This document shows positions 10,274 to 22,071 of a DNA stretch of 64,000 nucleotides, piece after piece (position 1 is the stretch's first letter; every line of letters begins with the position of its first letter). Source of the DNA: Schistosoma mansoni (taxonomy: Eukaryota; Platyhelminthes; Trematoda; Strigeidida; Schistosomatidae); NCBI RefSeq assembly GCF_000237925.1, contig NC_031498.1, positions 8,308,717-8,372,716 of the forward strand, written 5' to 3'. The position numbers and the translations under genes were made by a program. The notes beneath the pieces are model-generated. The model saw nothing but the letters and a program-made list of their open reading frames with translations. It made no database searches and was not told the origin of the DNA.

Positions 10274-12667
10274 GGAAAGTTCAATTAATATTGATTAGCA
10301 CTTATTTGATTAGAACAAATAAAAAAAATTTAACACATATTTCTCGACATTCCAATCAATTATTTTTTTCAAATAACATTTTCTGTAATCAACTCATCCT
10401 TATTTATAGTGACTGTAATTAAGCACCCAAATTTATTTAGTAAGAAATTCTCTATGGTATTTTTCTCTCTGTAACTATACAATAGTTTTACAAGACTATT
10501 TTCTCCAATTTTTTTCTTGGTTAATACATATGGATAAATGAAAATTATAGAAAACATATCTCATTTAGTTAGTTACAAGTTTATTTACTTAATTTTTAGC
10601 CACATATTCCATGTGTGGTGTTATCAAAGCCTATAGTAACTATTATGCTCAGTTGTCTAAATGATTACCCTAATTGTTAAAAAGGATATGATCACCTAAC
10701 CAATTTTTCTTCATCATGAAATTCTGTAGTAGTCAGTGTCCAACAAATGCAAAAGCTCACTGGTACCTTTTTAATCATAGAATTTCCCAGGTGTATACTT
10801 TATCACCATTACATATGAAATATTTCATAACTAACGGAGTATATGAATAAATATTATTTTTAAAAAGAATGAATTTTACACTTGAAGATTGCACAAAAAA
10901 GTGATTCTGTTTCGTGGAAATGGTTACGAAATTCAACCTCATCTACAAACCTTAAAGTATTCAGAATTGATTTAAAGGTACACCTAATGTGTCAACAGGA
11001 AAAATCCTTAATAGGTAATTTAGCGTAAGTAAAGCATTCAAATATTTACTGTGGTATACTCTGCAGTTTCCTTTATCCTACTGCTCTTTTGTGAACCGTG
11101 ACACTCGAAGGTAGAAGATACAGAGCCGTAGATATCATCAATGCTGAAATCGGTCGTAGAAGTAAAGTGGAATCAATTTTGGAACCAAAGCAAGATAAGA
11201 TGTCGTAAAGTATTTGATTATCGATCTATCTATCCCTGAAATTCGTTTGAGATGGGGTGTTTTCGTCTTTCTTATTGGCCTTTACCACCACTGCTACTAC
11301 TACTTTTATTAGTTATCACTGGGTATTGGGTTTCTTAAGAGATAATCGTGGATAAAGGATTATCGTATATTATTATTGCACTATAAGTCGGGTTCTCATT
11401 AGAAAGAACACAACTACAGAAGTATATCTGTCCATATGGTCTATCTTTTTTGATTTATTGTGCTGTATACGTGATATTAGCTATATAGACTCGGTTATAA
11501 AATAATATTGTCGTAATGTTGGTGCTGTGATGGGAGCTAATCAATCAAACAGTAATAATTTTTTTAGACAGGTACGATCATATAATTGTTTCGAAATAAT
11601 TATGAACGCGAAGTCTAAGGTTTTTAAATGGAGCACCAGCTATTAATTTCACCTTATTTTTCGCTATTGCGATTTCGCATTTACTGTTTTCATGTTAGTT
11701 AACATTGATATTAATTATAACTGTGTAAATATGTCTAAGAATGAAACGTATTCGATGATAGTGATCGTATTTAGAGTTATTTTTCATCATAATGTATATG
11801 ATTATTCCTATTATAGTATACTTCTTTGCAAATATTATATTACAGTTTTCAAGTTGGTTGAACTCCAGTCCACAATATGTGAGAGCGTGGCAATATATTC
11901 AGCAATCACATTTACACAACCAACAGCAACAACAATTATCTCAAATGTCCGGATGTACGCCTAGTACTTCTAATCCTCATTGTCCTATGGGAGCTCAGCT
12001 ACATAATACATATTCTGCTTGTCAAACTCCACAAAATTCTCAGTCAGTTGCTGGATCGCGTCCTTTACCTCAATCAAGGTATCCTTATTCACAAGTTCAA
12101 CAGCAGCAGATTATTGGAAATCCTCAGTCTCATCAATCACAGTCTTGGTCCTCTTTGCCCACACAACAACCTCGTTTTCGTCAAGCAATAACTCCTCCGA
12201 GTTTTAATCAACAGTTTTCAATCCCTTGTCATCAACAAATAGGTAAACCTCTTTCTACAACTATATCTCCAACTCAAGCATCTAATTCTCCTCAACGCTA
12301 CATGACTCAAACAAATATGCCTCAACCTATGACCAATCAAATCCCTATTTCACCTCCTGCTTCTAACATATCTCGATGTGCTAATACTGCAATGCCACAG
12401 ATGGTGTCACTTCCACGTTGTACGAACAGTCTCTCAATGCCTTCCATGGGTCTTGTAAATTCTGCTGGTATGAGTCCTAATCGCGCAGTCCAACCCTCCC
12501 CTCATTATTCGTCTGTAATGCTATCACAGTTATTAGGGCCTGGTCAAACAGCTAATCTTGTTAACACCCCATCTTCTGTTTCAGAGTATCCTAATATGCC
12601 AAATAAACAGCATCTTGTTCGACAGGAATTCATTCCTTCAACAGTTTTCCAGCAGAAATTAAATTAG
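1767..12667 (+). CDS. CBP: CREB-binding protein / p300-type histone acetyltransferase (7 coding exons)
   Basis: Transcriptional co-activator that acetylates histone lysines and docks transcription factors in the nucleus. Exons: 1767-2350, 2387-3308, 3346-3503, 3539-3643, 3685-4564, 7003-9189 and 11846-12667. All introns are GT-AG and the frame is kept at each junction, giving 1885 residues. Order of domains: TAZ1 (about 24-108), KIX (about 180-262), bromodomain (about 405-520), cysteine-rich RING/PHD-like region (about 520-660), HAT (about 700-1010), ZZ (about 1046-1090), TAZ2 (about 1116-1210), and a long Gln/Ser/Pro tail with an NCBD-like segment (about 1589-1640). This is the full metazoan CBP order. 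Human CBP is longer, mainly in the N-terminal part and the tail. The first four introns are only 36, 37, 35 and 41 bp, typical of 5' ends of schistosome genes. Schistosomes are known to have more than one CBP paralogue; which one this is I cannot say. The start ATG is provisional because an upstream exon is possible. Confidence 0.95.
2387..3308 (+). CDS. CBP: CBP exon 2: rest of KIX, acidic linker and most of the bromodomain
   Basis: The exon opens with VNDISLSIFPTANPTAYSD and runs through FLDYVKRMEKDVF to ELKEKRRLRES. This parallels the human KIX core, which has IFPTPDPAAL, AYAKKVEGDMY and ELEEKRRSRL. A Ser/Glu/Asp-rich linker follows. The bromodomain comes next (DWKFLEIYDYPQIVSDPMDL and LNNAWLYNKKTSKVYK). 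The acetyl-lysine-binding Asn is present in LYNKKTS. The exon ends in phase 0 before a 37-bp intron. Confidence 0.92.
3346..3643 (+). CDS. CBP: CBP exons 3 and 4: end of bromodomain and cysteine-rich RING/PHD start
   Basis: Exon 3 (3346-3503) reads LAETFETIIDPVMQSLGFCC, matching human LAEVFEQEIDPVMQSLGYCC, then continues with PPTLTC and FCTIYRDAVYYVY. Exon 4 (3539-3643) reads VCERCYNEAL, matching human FCEKCFTEI. The exons are separated by a 35-bp intron (3504-3538, phase 2), and exon 4 is followed by a 41-bp intron (3644-3684, phase 2). Neither exon is visible as a long ORF. They were found by continuing the human alignment across the small introns. Confidence 0.88.
3685..4564 (+). CDS. CBP: CBP exon 5: PHD remainder and HAT catalytic core
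   Basis: The PHD-like part is shown by FVFCKHCGRKWHRVC and FICNHC. The HAT core follows: SFPYRVKAIFAFQEIDG, VCFFGLHVQEYGSECP, YLDSVYFFRP, HIWACPPSEGDDYIFH and PPDQKIPKPKRLQEWY. The p300 residues important for acetyl-CoA and lysine-tunnel function (Asp in YLDS, Trp in HIWACPP, Tyr in LQEWY) are all present, so the enzyme should be active. The exon ends after YFEGDFWPNTLEEIFK in phase 0. Confidence 0.95.
4565..7002 (+). other. CBP intron 5 (2.4 kb) with an interspersed repeat
   Basis: The intron has GT at 4565 and AG at 7001-7002 and splits the HAT domain just before the regulatory loop. It contains one copy of the 450-550-bp repeat described at 5149-5560. I see no other gene in it; the short open frames at 5845-6049 and 6566-6799 look like chance. 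Confidence 0.8.
5149..5560 (+). repeat. Interspersed repeat family R, copy 1 (3' truncated)
   Basis: This copy shares long near-identical blocks with the copies at 18960-19430, 24091-24630 and (inverted, split) 30640-34140. Shared landmarks include CCAGGGAAGTCCTACT, AAATTGAGAGGACGAAAAGC and GTCCACCTAGGGGAGTTGG. Complete copies end in an A/T-rich (AAAT)n-type tail, the mark of a retroposed non-LTR or SINE-like element. This copy lacks the tail. I could not assign a named family. Confidence 0.75.
7003..9189 (+). CDS. CBP: CBP exon 6: HAT regulatory loop, HAT end, ZZ, TAZ2 and Gln/Ser-rich region
   Basis: The exon starts EMDEEDAKRKQEQEALARG, continuing LEEIFK of exon 5 as human LEESIKELEQEEEERKKEE does. 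A Lys/Arg-rich stretch (KKKAKRRKLKRS) sits where p300 has its autoacetylated activation loop. HAT then closes with EKHLEFSSLRRAKYST. ZZ has paired cysteines in YTCNVCSAQLETPWHCKQC and YDLCPRCYETENHPH. TAZ2 has HSCYCRDANCRVYACKTMKY and CCYHSKTCHELKCLVPLCP, then QTQMLRRRMATM. The low-complexity Ser/Gln/Pro tail ends in ISPEDVRIVQQAYTTMRQRG, the first helix of an NCBD-like domain. The open frame runs past 9189 to 9243, but the GTAAAT at 9190 is used in this model because exon 7 continues the NCBD. Confidence 0.93.
9190..11845 (+). other. CBP intron 6 (2.7 kb)
   Basis: The intron runs from GT at 9190 to TTACAG ending at 11845 and divides the NCBD-like domain. It is AT-rich, with a TTA triplet run at 10239-10269, and shows no gene. 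A slightly more GC-rich patch near 11095-11210 may be repeat debris, but I cannot name it. Confidence 0.7.
10239..10269. repeat. (TTA)n microsatellite
   Basis: About ten TTA/ATT units lie in CBP intron 6. An apparent poly-leucine open frame over it is only this repeat. Confidence 0.85.
11846..12667 (+). CDS. CBP: CBP exon 7: end of NCBD-like domain and Gln/Pro-rich C-terminus
   Basis: After the TTACAG acceptor the frame reads FSSWLNSSPQYVRAWQYIQQ. Together with the end of exon 6 (ISPEDVRIVQQAYTTMRQRG) this parallels the human NCBD/IBiD helices (ISPSALQDLLRTLKSP and VLNILKSNPQLMAAFIKQR). That domain folds with nuclear-receptor co-activators and IRF3. A disordered Gln/Pro/Ser/Met tail follows to the TAG at 12665-12667. 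The open frame upstream to 11792 is intron sequence. Confidence 0.85.
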   Translation, partial: FSSWLNSSPQYVRAWQYIQQSHLHNQQQQQLSQMSGCTPSTSNPHCPMGAQLHNTYSACQTPQNSQSVAGSRPLPQSRYPYSQVQQQQIIGNPQSHQSQSWSSLPTQQPRFRQAITPPSFNQQFSIPCHQQIGKPLSTTISPTQASNSPQRYMTQTNMPQPMTNQIPISPPASNISRCANTAMPQMVSLPRCTNSLSMPSMGLVNSAGMSPNRAVQPSPHYSSVMLSQLLGPGQTANLVNTPSSVSEYPNMPNKQHLVRQEFIPSTVFQQKLN

Positions 12668-13880
12668 GGCTAAATATTGTTGTCCATTTATCTATATTTC
12701 AGCTGACTTTTCTTGAAATACTTGTATTAAGTTTAAACTTTTTTCTTATTCAGATGTATGTATATATAATATGAATTTGATTAATGAATTATCTGTGAGT
12801 TCTCACTACTACTTGTTATTTTTCTTCATTACAAAAATGTGTAAATAGTACTTTTGACCTCCCAGAATGCTTTTTTAAATTCATTCTGTATTAATTTTAC
12901 TGTCTACTTCTCACTTCAATTTTCCCCAATGGTGAGATCATGTGATTTTTTGCCATTTTCTGTATATTTGTACAGGCCATTGTATATCTATACGTGGCTA
13001 TCCCAATTTTTGTTGAGCTAGATTATACACACATTCACACTGTCAAACCTTATATTAATGTATTACTACTGATGTAATTTTGTTTTCTTTAATAAGAAAT
13101 TTCTTTTTAAATATGAATTCACTCAAATGTAATTATTTCTAGCGTTTTGGAGTTCGTTTGTTCATGGTCGATTTGTTCAGCCCAATATAGAACTAAATAT
13201 GTTTGACAGAAAAAGCATTGCTTAAGTCTGATTTTGAATGGTAGCTGCTATGAATAGACTCTTTCAAAGTAAATTTTGAACATAAATTCAAGCTATCTTA
13301 CTTGAGATCAGTATATCAAGAAAATAATCAAAATCTGTATTCAAGATAAGTAGAAACCAAGTAAATCACGAGCAAACAAAGAAAATCTGAGGGGTAAATT
13401 ACGTCAGAATTTAAAAGAACAATCTCAACTAACAATTCTGAGATATCTCACTTTAGATCTTAAACCTTCGATCCCTTTTATCGTAAATACCAGAGTTCAT
13501 ACTCTGTTCTTGAAACAATGGGGAATAGTTTCATGATATATGAGTTTTGTGATTGATGTTTCCTCCATTATCTTAATAATTAGTCTGACGTCACACTTCA
13601 TTTTAGATGGAGACTTAATGAATCACTTCAGTCACCTATCAAATAATACGCCTCTTGACTATAATCCTCACTTCAACACGTAAAAGATTCAGCAAATTAG
13701 TCTAGTTTGACTATGTCATCTCTTTTCTGTCACGTTTCAGAAATGACGGTATCACTTACACGCTCACTAAGACTATTGTTAGCATTGTATTCTAAATATA
13801 TACATCCTGGTAAGTGGAAAAACGGACTTTGTAAAATATTAGTCTCCTTATTTTCAAGATGTATCAGTACAAATCAATCT
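12668..13880. other. CBP 3' flank, no further gene seen
   Basis: AT-rich sequence downstream of the CBP stop. It probably includes the 3' UTR, but I saw no convincing AATAAA close to the stop. No coding or RNA gene is recognised. Confidence 0.5.
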
Positions 13881-16100
13881 TGGATCATAACCCTTATTGG
13901 CAGTAAAGTAGTCCTAAGTGCTGCGGCGAAAACTTCGATACAGCTCAGAGCTACCAAGATGAAACAGAATATTATACTCAACACCGTAAAACCCATTAAC
14001 ATCAAGAAGTTTAGCGTCATTCAGTTGACTGGCTTTCTGACCATCAACCAAAGGGTTACGAAAAACCAATGGATTTCTACTATGTCTGTTGCACTGATGG
14101 ATTCTCGTAAACATCCCATCAGGCTCTGAACACAATGAATCGTGAAAGCAAGTCAGATCTAGAATAATCAAAGGTCTAAGGAATGACCGTGAGCAGTGGT
14201 GGGCAAAGAAAGCAAAAGAAATGGAAAAGGCAGTTGCTGTAGGCAACACCAGACAACTCTTCAGACTAACAAAAGAAACTGGAATTAAGAAGTCAAGTGT
14301 GAGACAATCTCGGAAAAAGACGATACTCTTATCTGCTCTCAGCCCAGACGTTTAGAACGATGGGCGGAACACTTTAGAGAACAGTTTAGTTGGCCTTCAG
14401 CTACTCTACAGTTACCCACTATTCCCAGAAAACCTGAATGGAACATTGAAGTAGGCCCCCCAACCCTACGTGAAGTTCAAAAAGCTATAACTAATCTGAA
14501 ACGAGGAAAAGCAGCTGGTCCAGATGAATTGGCTCCAGAGGTATGTAAATATGGTGGTCCAATTTTAGCGATTAGGTTGACTGATATTTTAGCTAAAATC
14601 TGGGAGTTGGACGTAATCCCATCCGACTGGTCACAATCACTGATTGTCACAATATATAAGAAGGAGCTAAAATCATCCTGTAGTAACCATAGAGGGATTA
14701 GTTTGACTAACATAGCATCTAAAATACTAGCCTCAATAATTATCGGGTGCCTAACTAAGACTCGTGAACTACGAACACTAGATAATCAGGCTGGCTTCAG
14801 ACCTGGTCGTGGCTGTATCAACCACATATTCACCATTTGTCAGGTTTTAGAACACAGGCATGCTTATCGGCGTCAGACAATGATAGTTTTTCTTGACTTA
14901 AAAGCAGCATTTGACTCTGTAGACCGAGAGTTTCTGTGGGAGTGTCTGTCATTGGAAGGTGTATCTCAGGAGTACTTAAACCTTGTGAAGGCTCTTTACT
15001 CAAACACTACCAGTCGAGTGAGAGCTTATGGCGAACTATCATCTGATTTGCCAACCTCAAGCGGTGTCCGACAAGGCTGTCCACTATCCCCATGTTTGTT
15101 TAACTTCATTATAGACCTACAGCTGGAAATAACACTCGTCAACTGAATTTTCAGGAATTGATCTCCTACCAGGAGGTCCACTTATCGACTTAGAATACTC
15201 AGATGACATAGTCCTGTTTGGTGAATACGCTGATAAAATGCTGAGTCTTTTGGTAGCACTGAGCAACAATGCCAGGATGTTTGGGATGCCTTTCTCCCCC
15301 TCTAAATGTAAATTGTTGCTCCAGGACTGGCCTGTGTCAACAACTGAACTAAGGATAGGGAGTGAAGTAGTCGAACGCGGTGACAACTTCACGAGTATAC
15401 TGCGCAGCAGTTCGCTCTGTTCTACTTTACGGCTGCGAAGCGTGGCCATTAAGAGTAGAATATACTCGTAAGTTTCTAGTATGTGATCACAGATGCCTTG
15501 GACATATTGCTCGCATCTGCTGGGATCACCGGGTAAGTAATAGTGAGTTTAGACACATGGTATAAGGGAATGATGTTAAATCAGTTGATGAGGTCATGGA
15601 TCTACATCGGCTGAGATGGTTGAGCCACGTGTTACGTATGCCTGAACACCGATTGCCACGACGCTCAATGCTGAGTAGTGTTGGGGATGGTTCGAAGAGA
15701 GGCAAGGGCGGCTAAATCAAAACGTGGCATCAGTCCTTCAAGTCACTAACTTCTGATCTGTACCATGTTGGTAGAAACGGACTACTTCGTTGGGGTCCGC
15801 GCGACTATTGTAACTAGTAGTAAGAAACTGTGTGACATGGCTCAGAATCGATCACAATGGCGTAGGTGTATACACTATTTGTCTTCCTTTAAACTGTGAG
15901 ATTAAAATTGCTTTATATCTTTCTACCAACCAATTCTTCCTGTACTATATCCTTATACACAACCTTTTTTTATATGTTACTACCATTGAAGTAACTACTA
16001 TGAATTCGGTATTCATCTTGTTGTGCTAATGAAGTATGCCACCTTGGACCGATGCATATATGTGCTTGGTCCTACGTAGTAGTTGAGTGACTGACGAACA
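13880..16100 (+). mobile_element. Decayed LINE (RTE-like endonuclease/reverse transcriptase type), 5' truncated
   Basis: Reverse-transcriptase blocks occur in order: KRGKAAGPDELAPEV, HRGISLTNIASKI, QAGFRPGRGC, VFLDLKAAFDSVDREF, SSGVRQGCPLSPCLFNF and then LEYSDDIVLF. The endonuclease half is missing, so the copy is 5' truncated. The coding frame is broken several times. After DNFT (about 15393) about 40 codons of the usual connector are missing and the frame shifts to RVYCAAVRSVLLYGCEAWPL. The catalytic YADD is YSDD at 15196-15207. The 3' part has the typical MAQNR-S-QWRR terminus (near 15836) and an untranslated tail ending in TGAC repeats near 16090. I place it in the RTE-like group by RT style. 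It is inactive. Confidence 0.88.
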
Positions 16101-18960
16101 ATCTCTACAGACTTGGAATTTTGAGTCCTTTAATCCATACAGGAACTCTAACGGACAACCATACCTACTTGTTTCTGTTTTATAGTCAACCGAAGATCCT
16201 AGCCAAATAACCTACCATTTTTAATCCTTCAATAATGGTGAGAGGTTTGACTTGGTAAATCAAGTCCCTCACTCAAAACATAAACTGAGAATATACCAGT
16301 ACTAGGAGATAGAATGACTATCATGTTCATCTTCATAAGATATCTGTAGGTCATCCATCGGTCCCATCTAAAGTATTGTTTCCTGTCTTACTGGATAGAG
16401 CATAAAAAATTCGTGCGGGGAAGGGGTTCATTGTAGATCCATTTATCGGCTTTGGGGTTGTCTTAAGTTTGTCAAATGAAATAGTGCTCCGAAAGTACAC
16501 CCTAGAGATGGGTATTTCTGGAAAGTTCATTCCGATCTTTCAAGCCCCTCATTATTTGAACCGATAATAAATAACTACCGTTAAGAATGACCGAAGGAAA
16601 GCTTGGCAGTACTTACTTTTTAAGAACTTTAGATCAGTAATACTTGAATAATCAGAAATACATCCAGCAGTTGTTGGCACTCGTCTCTGGTTTTCTCATG
16701 TTAGTCTCATTATTATGTAGACCTTCGGTAACTATAACAAATAGTATATACGACTTAAATTTGTTCAATGATAGTCACTACTGGCTGATGGAAGATTTAA
16801 ATTTTGCCTCTAGCTAGGCTCCTAGACTATTAATATAGCACACGAAACATTAATCATTCAAGACGAAGGTTTCAAAATCTTTTTAAATCAGCTGTCACCA
16901 GCTATTATCAGAAGATACTAGATTTTCTAATACGCAATAACATGAACAAATCACTACTGTGTCTCGAACAGTCATCTTGACATTTCAATTATCGTCCTTA
17001 TTCACTAAAAATCTGAGTAGTTGTCCTGCAGTCACTATAGTATAATTGAAGTAGCGTCATTATCTTTTGGGCAATTTGTGATATAACCACTTACTCCAGC
17101 GCTATCTAGTAGGATTATGACGCTGCAACGAGAAAAGTGACCAGCCTAGATTATTTGCTTGACAAATCTATTAGTTAAGGTTATTAATTAAATCATTTGA
17201 ACTAGTAACAGAATGTTCGAAAGCCTTCAGTGAAACTCGTCTCCAAAACTAATTAAATTCCAATCAGTAGATCCGTAACCTGAAAATAAACATATAGATG
17301 TAGACATATACAATAAATTTTAAATTCTTAAGCAATAGAAAAGGTAAGGAATAACTTCAGTCTACCCCTACATATAGATATCGATTTTTCATTTATTGAT
17401 AGCCTGAATTGAAAAGAACGATATCGTTAGTAAAAGTTAAGTGAGTAAACAGTAGTGAAATATTCTGCTCCCCTTTGAATTTGAACAATATTTTCACATG
17501 ATATGTATATATATATATGTTGAGGTAAGATGGTGTTTGGAGGTGTATATATATATATGTACAGTTTTTAATCATACTCATTCTGTTTTCTTCAGTGGTT
17601 GGACACAGTCTAGTGAGTTGTTGTTGACACCGGCTGTACTCCCTCAAAACTTGCTGTGTAGTTAATGTAGTCTTAAGTAAGTACTCACGAAATTCGGGTG
17701 GAAACTTCATTTGCTGCTTCACAGATAATGTAATTTACCACTGATGACGTAATATAATTTGAAGATAGTTTATAATTAAGAAATGAGTTATCTTACTTTA
17801 TTTCTTCTAACTACTTAAAAATTTCCCTCCAAAGTGTGTTTTTTTCAAAATTGTACATCATGAACAGTTAATTGCTGTTGGTTCTAACTAGGATGGAACA
17901 TTATTGTAAAGTTCTTCTTGCAGATATATGACATTTAATAGTTCTGACACCCATTAAAAAGTATCTTGAAAAGAAATATCATTCGTACACAAGACTAAAT
18001 AAATTGATTCAAAGGAATTACTTTGTACAGAATTGCTGTATTTCTGTATGTAGTTTAACACAAAAGTGACATCATGACACTATTTTCCAATTTTCAATTA
18101 TCACATGGTCTACTTAAGTTTGGTATGTTACACCTTTTAAATATTTAGCTCAAAAGACTGTCTTATAGAAATAATAAAATTTTTTATAACTGACTTACCC
18201 ATTTTATATGTAATCGATAGCTTCCAGTGAAACTTAGATGCTTTCTATGGTGTTGATTAGTCATGTGATGTCTATATTATACTTCCAACATTCATTCCTA
18301 GTATGTATATATACAGAAGATAAACAACGAGAATGACACAGTTTCAATAATCATCTTTAAGTATTTTGTGGTGGTAGTAATACAAGTTCATTTTAACACT
18401 AGAGTAAATTTATAAACACAATAGTGTTATGTAGACTGAATTTCTGCTGAAAATCAAAAATTTGGAGTAAAGGATGTTATCACTCTGACAACAAAATGTA
18501 AAAAATAGGTTTGTACGAAATAAACGGGTCAAAATTACTCACTAGTGAGACATGAGCGTCCACTTCAAACTTGGTACTAAGTTCATTGACTTGTTAATTC
18601 CCAATTCCCATTTAGAAAAAAGAGTTTTGGGAAGAATAGACCAAAAATACAATCCAACTAGTTATTAAATTCAGCAGTATATTTCATTAAATTATATCCA
18701 TTTCACTATCATCGATGTATTTGAAAGTTAAAAAATGGAAGTTTTATAAAAGGACTGATTGTTGGTGTAAAAATCTAAGCAACAAAAGTTTGAAATATGC
18801 TATTACAAGGATTTCGAATTAAAAATAATATTTTCTTTTAGCATATGATAATTACCAAAGAACAGCTATGGGCACACATATTATTCACTGAATTTTTTGC
18901 TGAATATACAAAAATCTTACGAATCCCTTGTGAAGCATGATAAGGTACCAGATTCTTCAT
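16101..18960. other. Intergenic DNA, nothing firm
   Basis: AT-rich DNA with short TA runs around 17508-17560. No gene, tRNA or clear repeat copy is recognised. The open frame at 17393-17722 on the minus strand runs through the TA runs and looks spurious. Confidence 0.5.
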
Positions 18961-19430
18961 TTCGTTCTACCCCCATGTGTATACAGCTACTGCCAGGGAA
19001 GTCCTACTGTCTGACTTCTCGCAGTTGGGGTGCTTGAGAAATTGAGAGGATGAAAAGCGTATGTCCGGCACTTTAACCAGATTGGTGGATACGTGGGATC
19101 CACCTAGGGGAGTTGGAAAACCCCTATTCTAAACCAATAGTGTACATGGGCTCCAGGATCCTGAGGGAACAAATGGCGTATTAACCTATTGTTGGTCACC
19201 GGCTACCATGGGACTGCATCTCCTTACGTTGCTCTATTGCCTTATGGATTAGACCTTTAGGTCAATGGCTCAGGGAGTGGTCCTCTATGAAAGCCACCTA
19301 TTTCGGTTTGGACTTCCGGGCAGTATCCCAGCACTCACAAAAATCGAATGATTTGTGAGGCACATATATATTTGATGCCTCCTTGTACCAATGTATATGT
19401 GTTTAAATAAAAAAATTAATACATTTCGTC
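18960..19430 (+). repeat. Interspersed repeat family R, copy 2
   Basis: The copy begins inside the family consensus (CATGTGTATACAGCTACTGC region). It carries the shared blocks AAATTGAGAGGATGAAAAGC and CCACCTAGGGGAGTTGG and ends with the family 3' end TTGTACCAATGTATATGTG followed by an A-rich tail. It is 5' truncated, which with the A-rich end supports reverse transcription from the 3' end. Confidence 0.75.
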
Positions 19431-21165
19431 TTAATCTATTTACTTTCTATGCAGTAAACATGGTCTAATGACACATCAACTTTTAAAATATAATAGAATT
19501 AAACTCAAACGAAATACACTATTAGACTCCATATATATGTAATGACTGTAAGTATAAGAACAGTTATAATGAAGTTGACTATACCTAAACTTCTTCCAGA
19601 TAAATATCTTCATATAAGTTAAATAAAATGCAGTTTTCAGTCCTTTAACCTAATAGTCAATTTTCATTGCTTGAATTTAAAATGTGTTGAGAAGTATAAA
19701 TAACTACGAAAACTAAATTCTGCAAACAGTTATTTCTATTGAATAAAAAGTTCATTATTGTTTCAAATCATTTAAGAGCCCCAAACAACGAAATAAAAAT
19801 CTTGGTATCATATGAGTATGAGATAGCTCTAGGTTTTTAGAAATGATAGAGAAAATTTGTATTTCAGGTGAATACTTTTAATAGTATCGAGTTCTTCGAG
19901 CTAGATGGTTTAATTGAAGGGCTTTCATTATCATTTTGGATACCTTTAATACCTACTTCTAGTCATTTCATTTAACTTTTACTGATAAAATTGTCAGAAA
20001 CCTTGCTAAAGTAACAATGAGATTATAATAAATCGTTCAGCTACAAGTAATGTTAACATGTACTTTAACTTGTGAAAAGAGTCGCTAAATTAATAGTTTA
20101 GTTTGTGTACTTACAGATTAGTTTATCGGTACTAAATTGGTAAATAGAATATAATACATTCAGAAATAATGGTACATGACTTCCAAACTTTATTCCATAA
20201 AAATGTCTTTTCATGTAATAGTATTGCATTATCTGTTATTCAATAAATATGTGAAAAAAACAGAATATCATAACAATATACATTCAGATTCGCTAAAAAA
20301 TAAAGACTACATTTTGTTCACAAATTAGCTGGTTAACTGTTGTCCAAATATTGCTAAACTCACCAACAATAAATTATGCAATTTGAATACAAAGGAAAAA
20401 TACCAAGATAATCATCAATGTCAGTAAAACGTTCAGTGAATCGGATGGTCGGCTTAAGGTTAAAGTTATCAGCCGTAATATATATATATATACGTAAGAT
20501 CCTTACCATGAAATCTTGGCTCCTTCGTGTTAAGATTTAATATATAGATTAGCATAATCAAAGGACCAAACGAAACCTTCCTGAGTACTTCCAGACAATG
20601 ATCTATTATTCCAATTACAATCATTTTTAATTCAACTTATCTTCGACATGACTACAAACATTATAAATATAATAACTATTATTGATATCGATCATAATGA
20701 AAAGCTGAATGTAATACTTTTGTAGCGAATGACAAATAGTCTATTTTTACGTAAATTTTATGAATTATCTGTAAGATTACTTAAACTGCCAATTGTCCAA
20801 TAATCATATATTTATAGTTTAGTTATTGAAAACAATCGCCTTGAAGAATTAAATACCTTAAAAGTCTAATTATTCATTGGTCCTTAAGTCGTAACGTAAT
20901 GGTTATGTAAAATGATACACATTTGTAACAGCTAAACAGCCTTATAAACTAAGGTATGTATCCATGATTTCAATCGTGATTCCGTTATTGCACAAGTTGG
21001 TTGAAATAGAAAATATTGATCTTATTCGATGAAAGTCCGTCTCAGTTGACATTTAATCTAAAGTTTTCGTGTTCATACATAAAAAATCGAATACATGCGT
21101 ATTACCGAGAAGCACTAGAATATTATAATATCAAATTGGGGGTTTTTGTGGAGATTACAATAGTT
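19431..21165. other. Intergenic DNA
   Basis: AT-rich sequence with no gene seen. The piece at about 19838-19950 resembles the inner part of the repeat at 23223-23358 (a motif around AGCTAGATGGTTTAATTG-like sequence). Confidence 0.45.
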
Positions 21166-21167
21166 TA

Positions 21168-21353
21168 ATAGTTGAATTCATGAGTCGATTAAAGCTAGAC
21201 CACCTTGAAAAGCCTGGAAGCGCTGGACGGTCGTTTCGTTCTAGTAACGGACTCCCCAGAAGTGCGCATCCACAATCCATCAGGCGCGACTAGAACCCAG
21301 GACCTTCGGTCTCGCGTGCGAACGCTTAACCTCTAGAACAGTGAGCCGGCATC
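21168..21353 (-). repeat. Hammerhead SINE family 2, copy E (near full length, degenerate ribozyme)
   Basis: On the minus strand it reads from GCCGGCTCACTG through a tRNA-like head with a box-B-like GGGTTCTAGTC, then a hammerhead-like segment at complement(21220-21265), then the family 3' end. The conserved CUGAGGA is CUGGGGA here (A6 to G). Stem I and stem II also have mismatches, so the ribozyme should be inactive. The copy matches 59678-59880 over its length. Confidence 0.75.
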
Positions 21354-22071
21354 ATAAAACATTTATTCATTAATTTCTTATAACTTGTCTGATAATTTCA
21401 AATTTTAACTGTTAATCTGACCTAGAAATATAGGAATTGCCATAGATAGAGACAGAATGTCCTCATCTTAAGACAATGCCTATAATTAATTGTATAAATT
21501 GAGGCATATCAAGCTTAATAAATTTATAGATTCAGCTAGTTCATTCATTTATAAACTGACCACTATCAGTTTATTTTCTAAGTAGTAAAATATATGAATA
21601 ATTCAACATCCTACATCATTCTCTTATGATATATAACTCACTAAGTTGTTAGAGTGAGATAATGATGTGATAAACTTTGTAATCCATAAAAGTAATGGTT
21701 TCTTTAATCATAGATGATATGTATGATGAGAACAGATATTGCAAAGTACTGTTTGTTCTTATAAATTAAATTAAGTTTCATACTGAAGACAAAACTTTAT
21801 AAATACTGTAATTCTAACTACGTAATTTTAGAACGAAAACCAACTTTGCCACGAACTAGCATCACTTAAGAATTCACTAAGAATGAAGTACTATCTGTCA
21901 GTTACTTCATTCTTGTTTCTGAAGTTCTGTACCTCACGACTAAAGGATAAATGAATTATTGTATTCATTAACAACTTTGGAAAACGGGAGTGAGAAACAA
22001 AGTGAACGAAGAAGTCCCAAATCACTGAATTTCAAACAAGTTTTTCCCAGTGAGACAATGAGATAAGTGAA

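Noticed and set aside
10219-10422. Poly-leucine open frame
   Set aside because: It is produced by a TTA microsatellite in a CBP intron.
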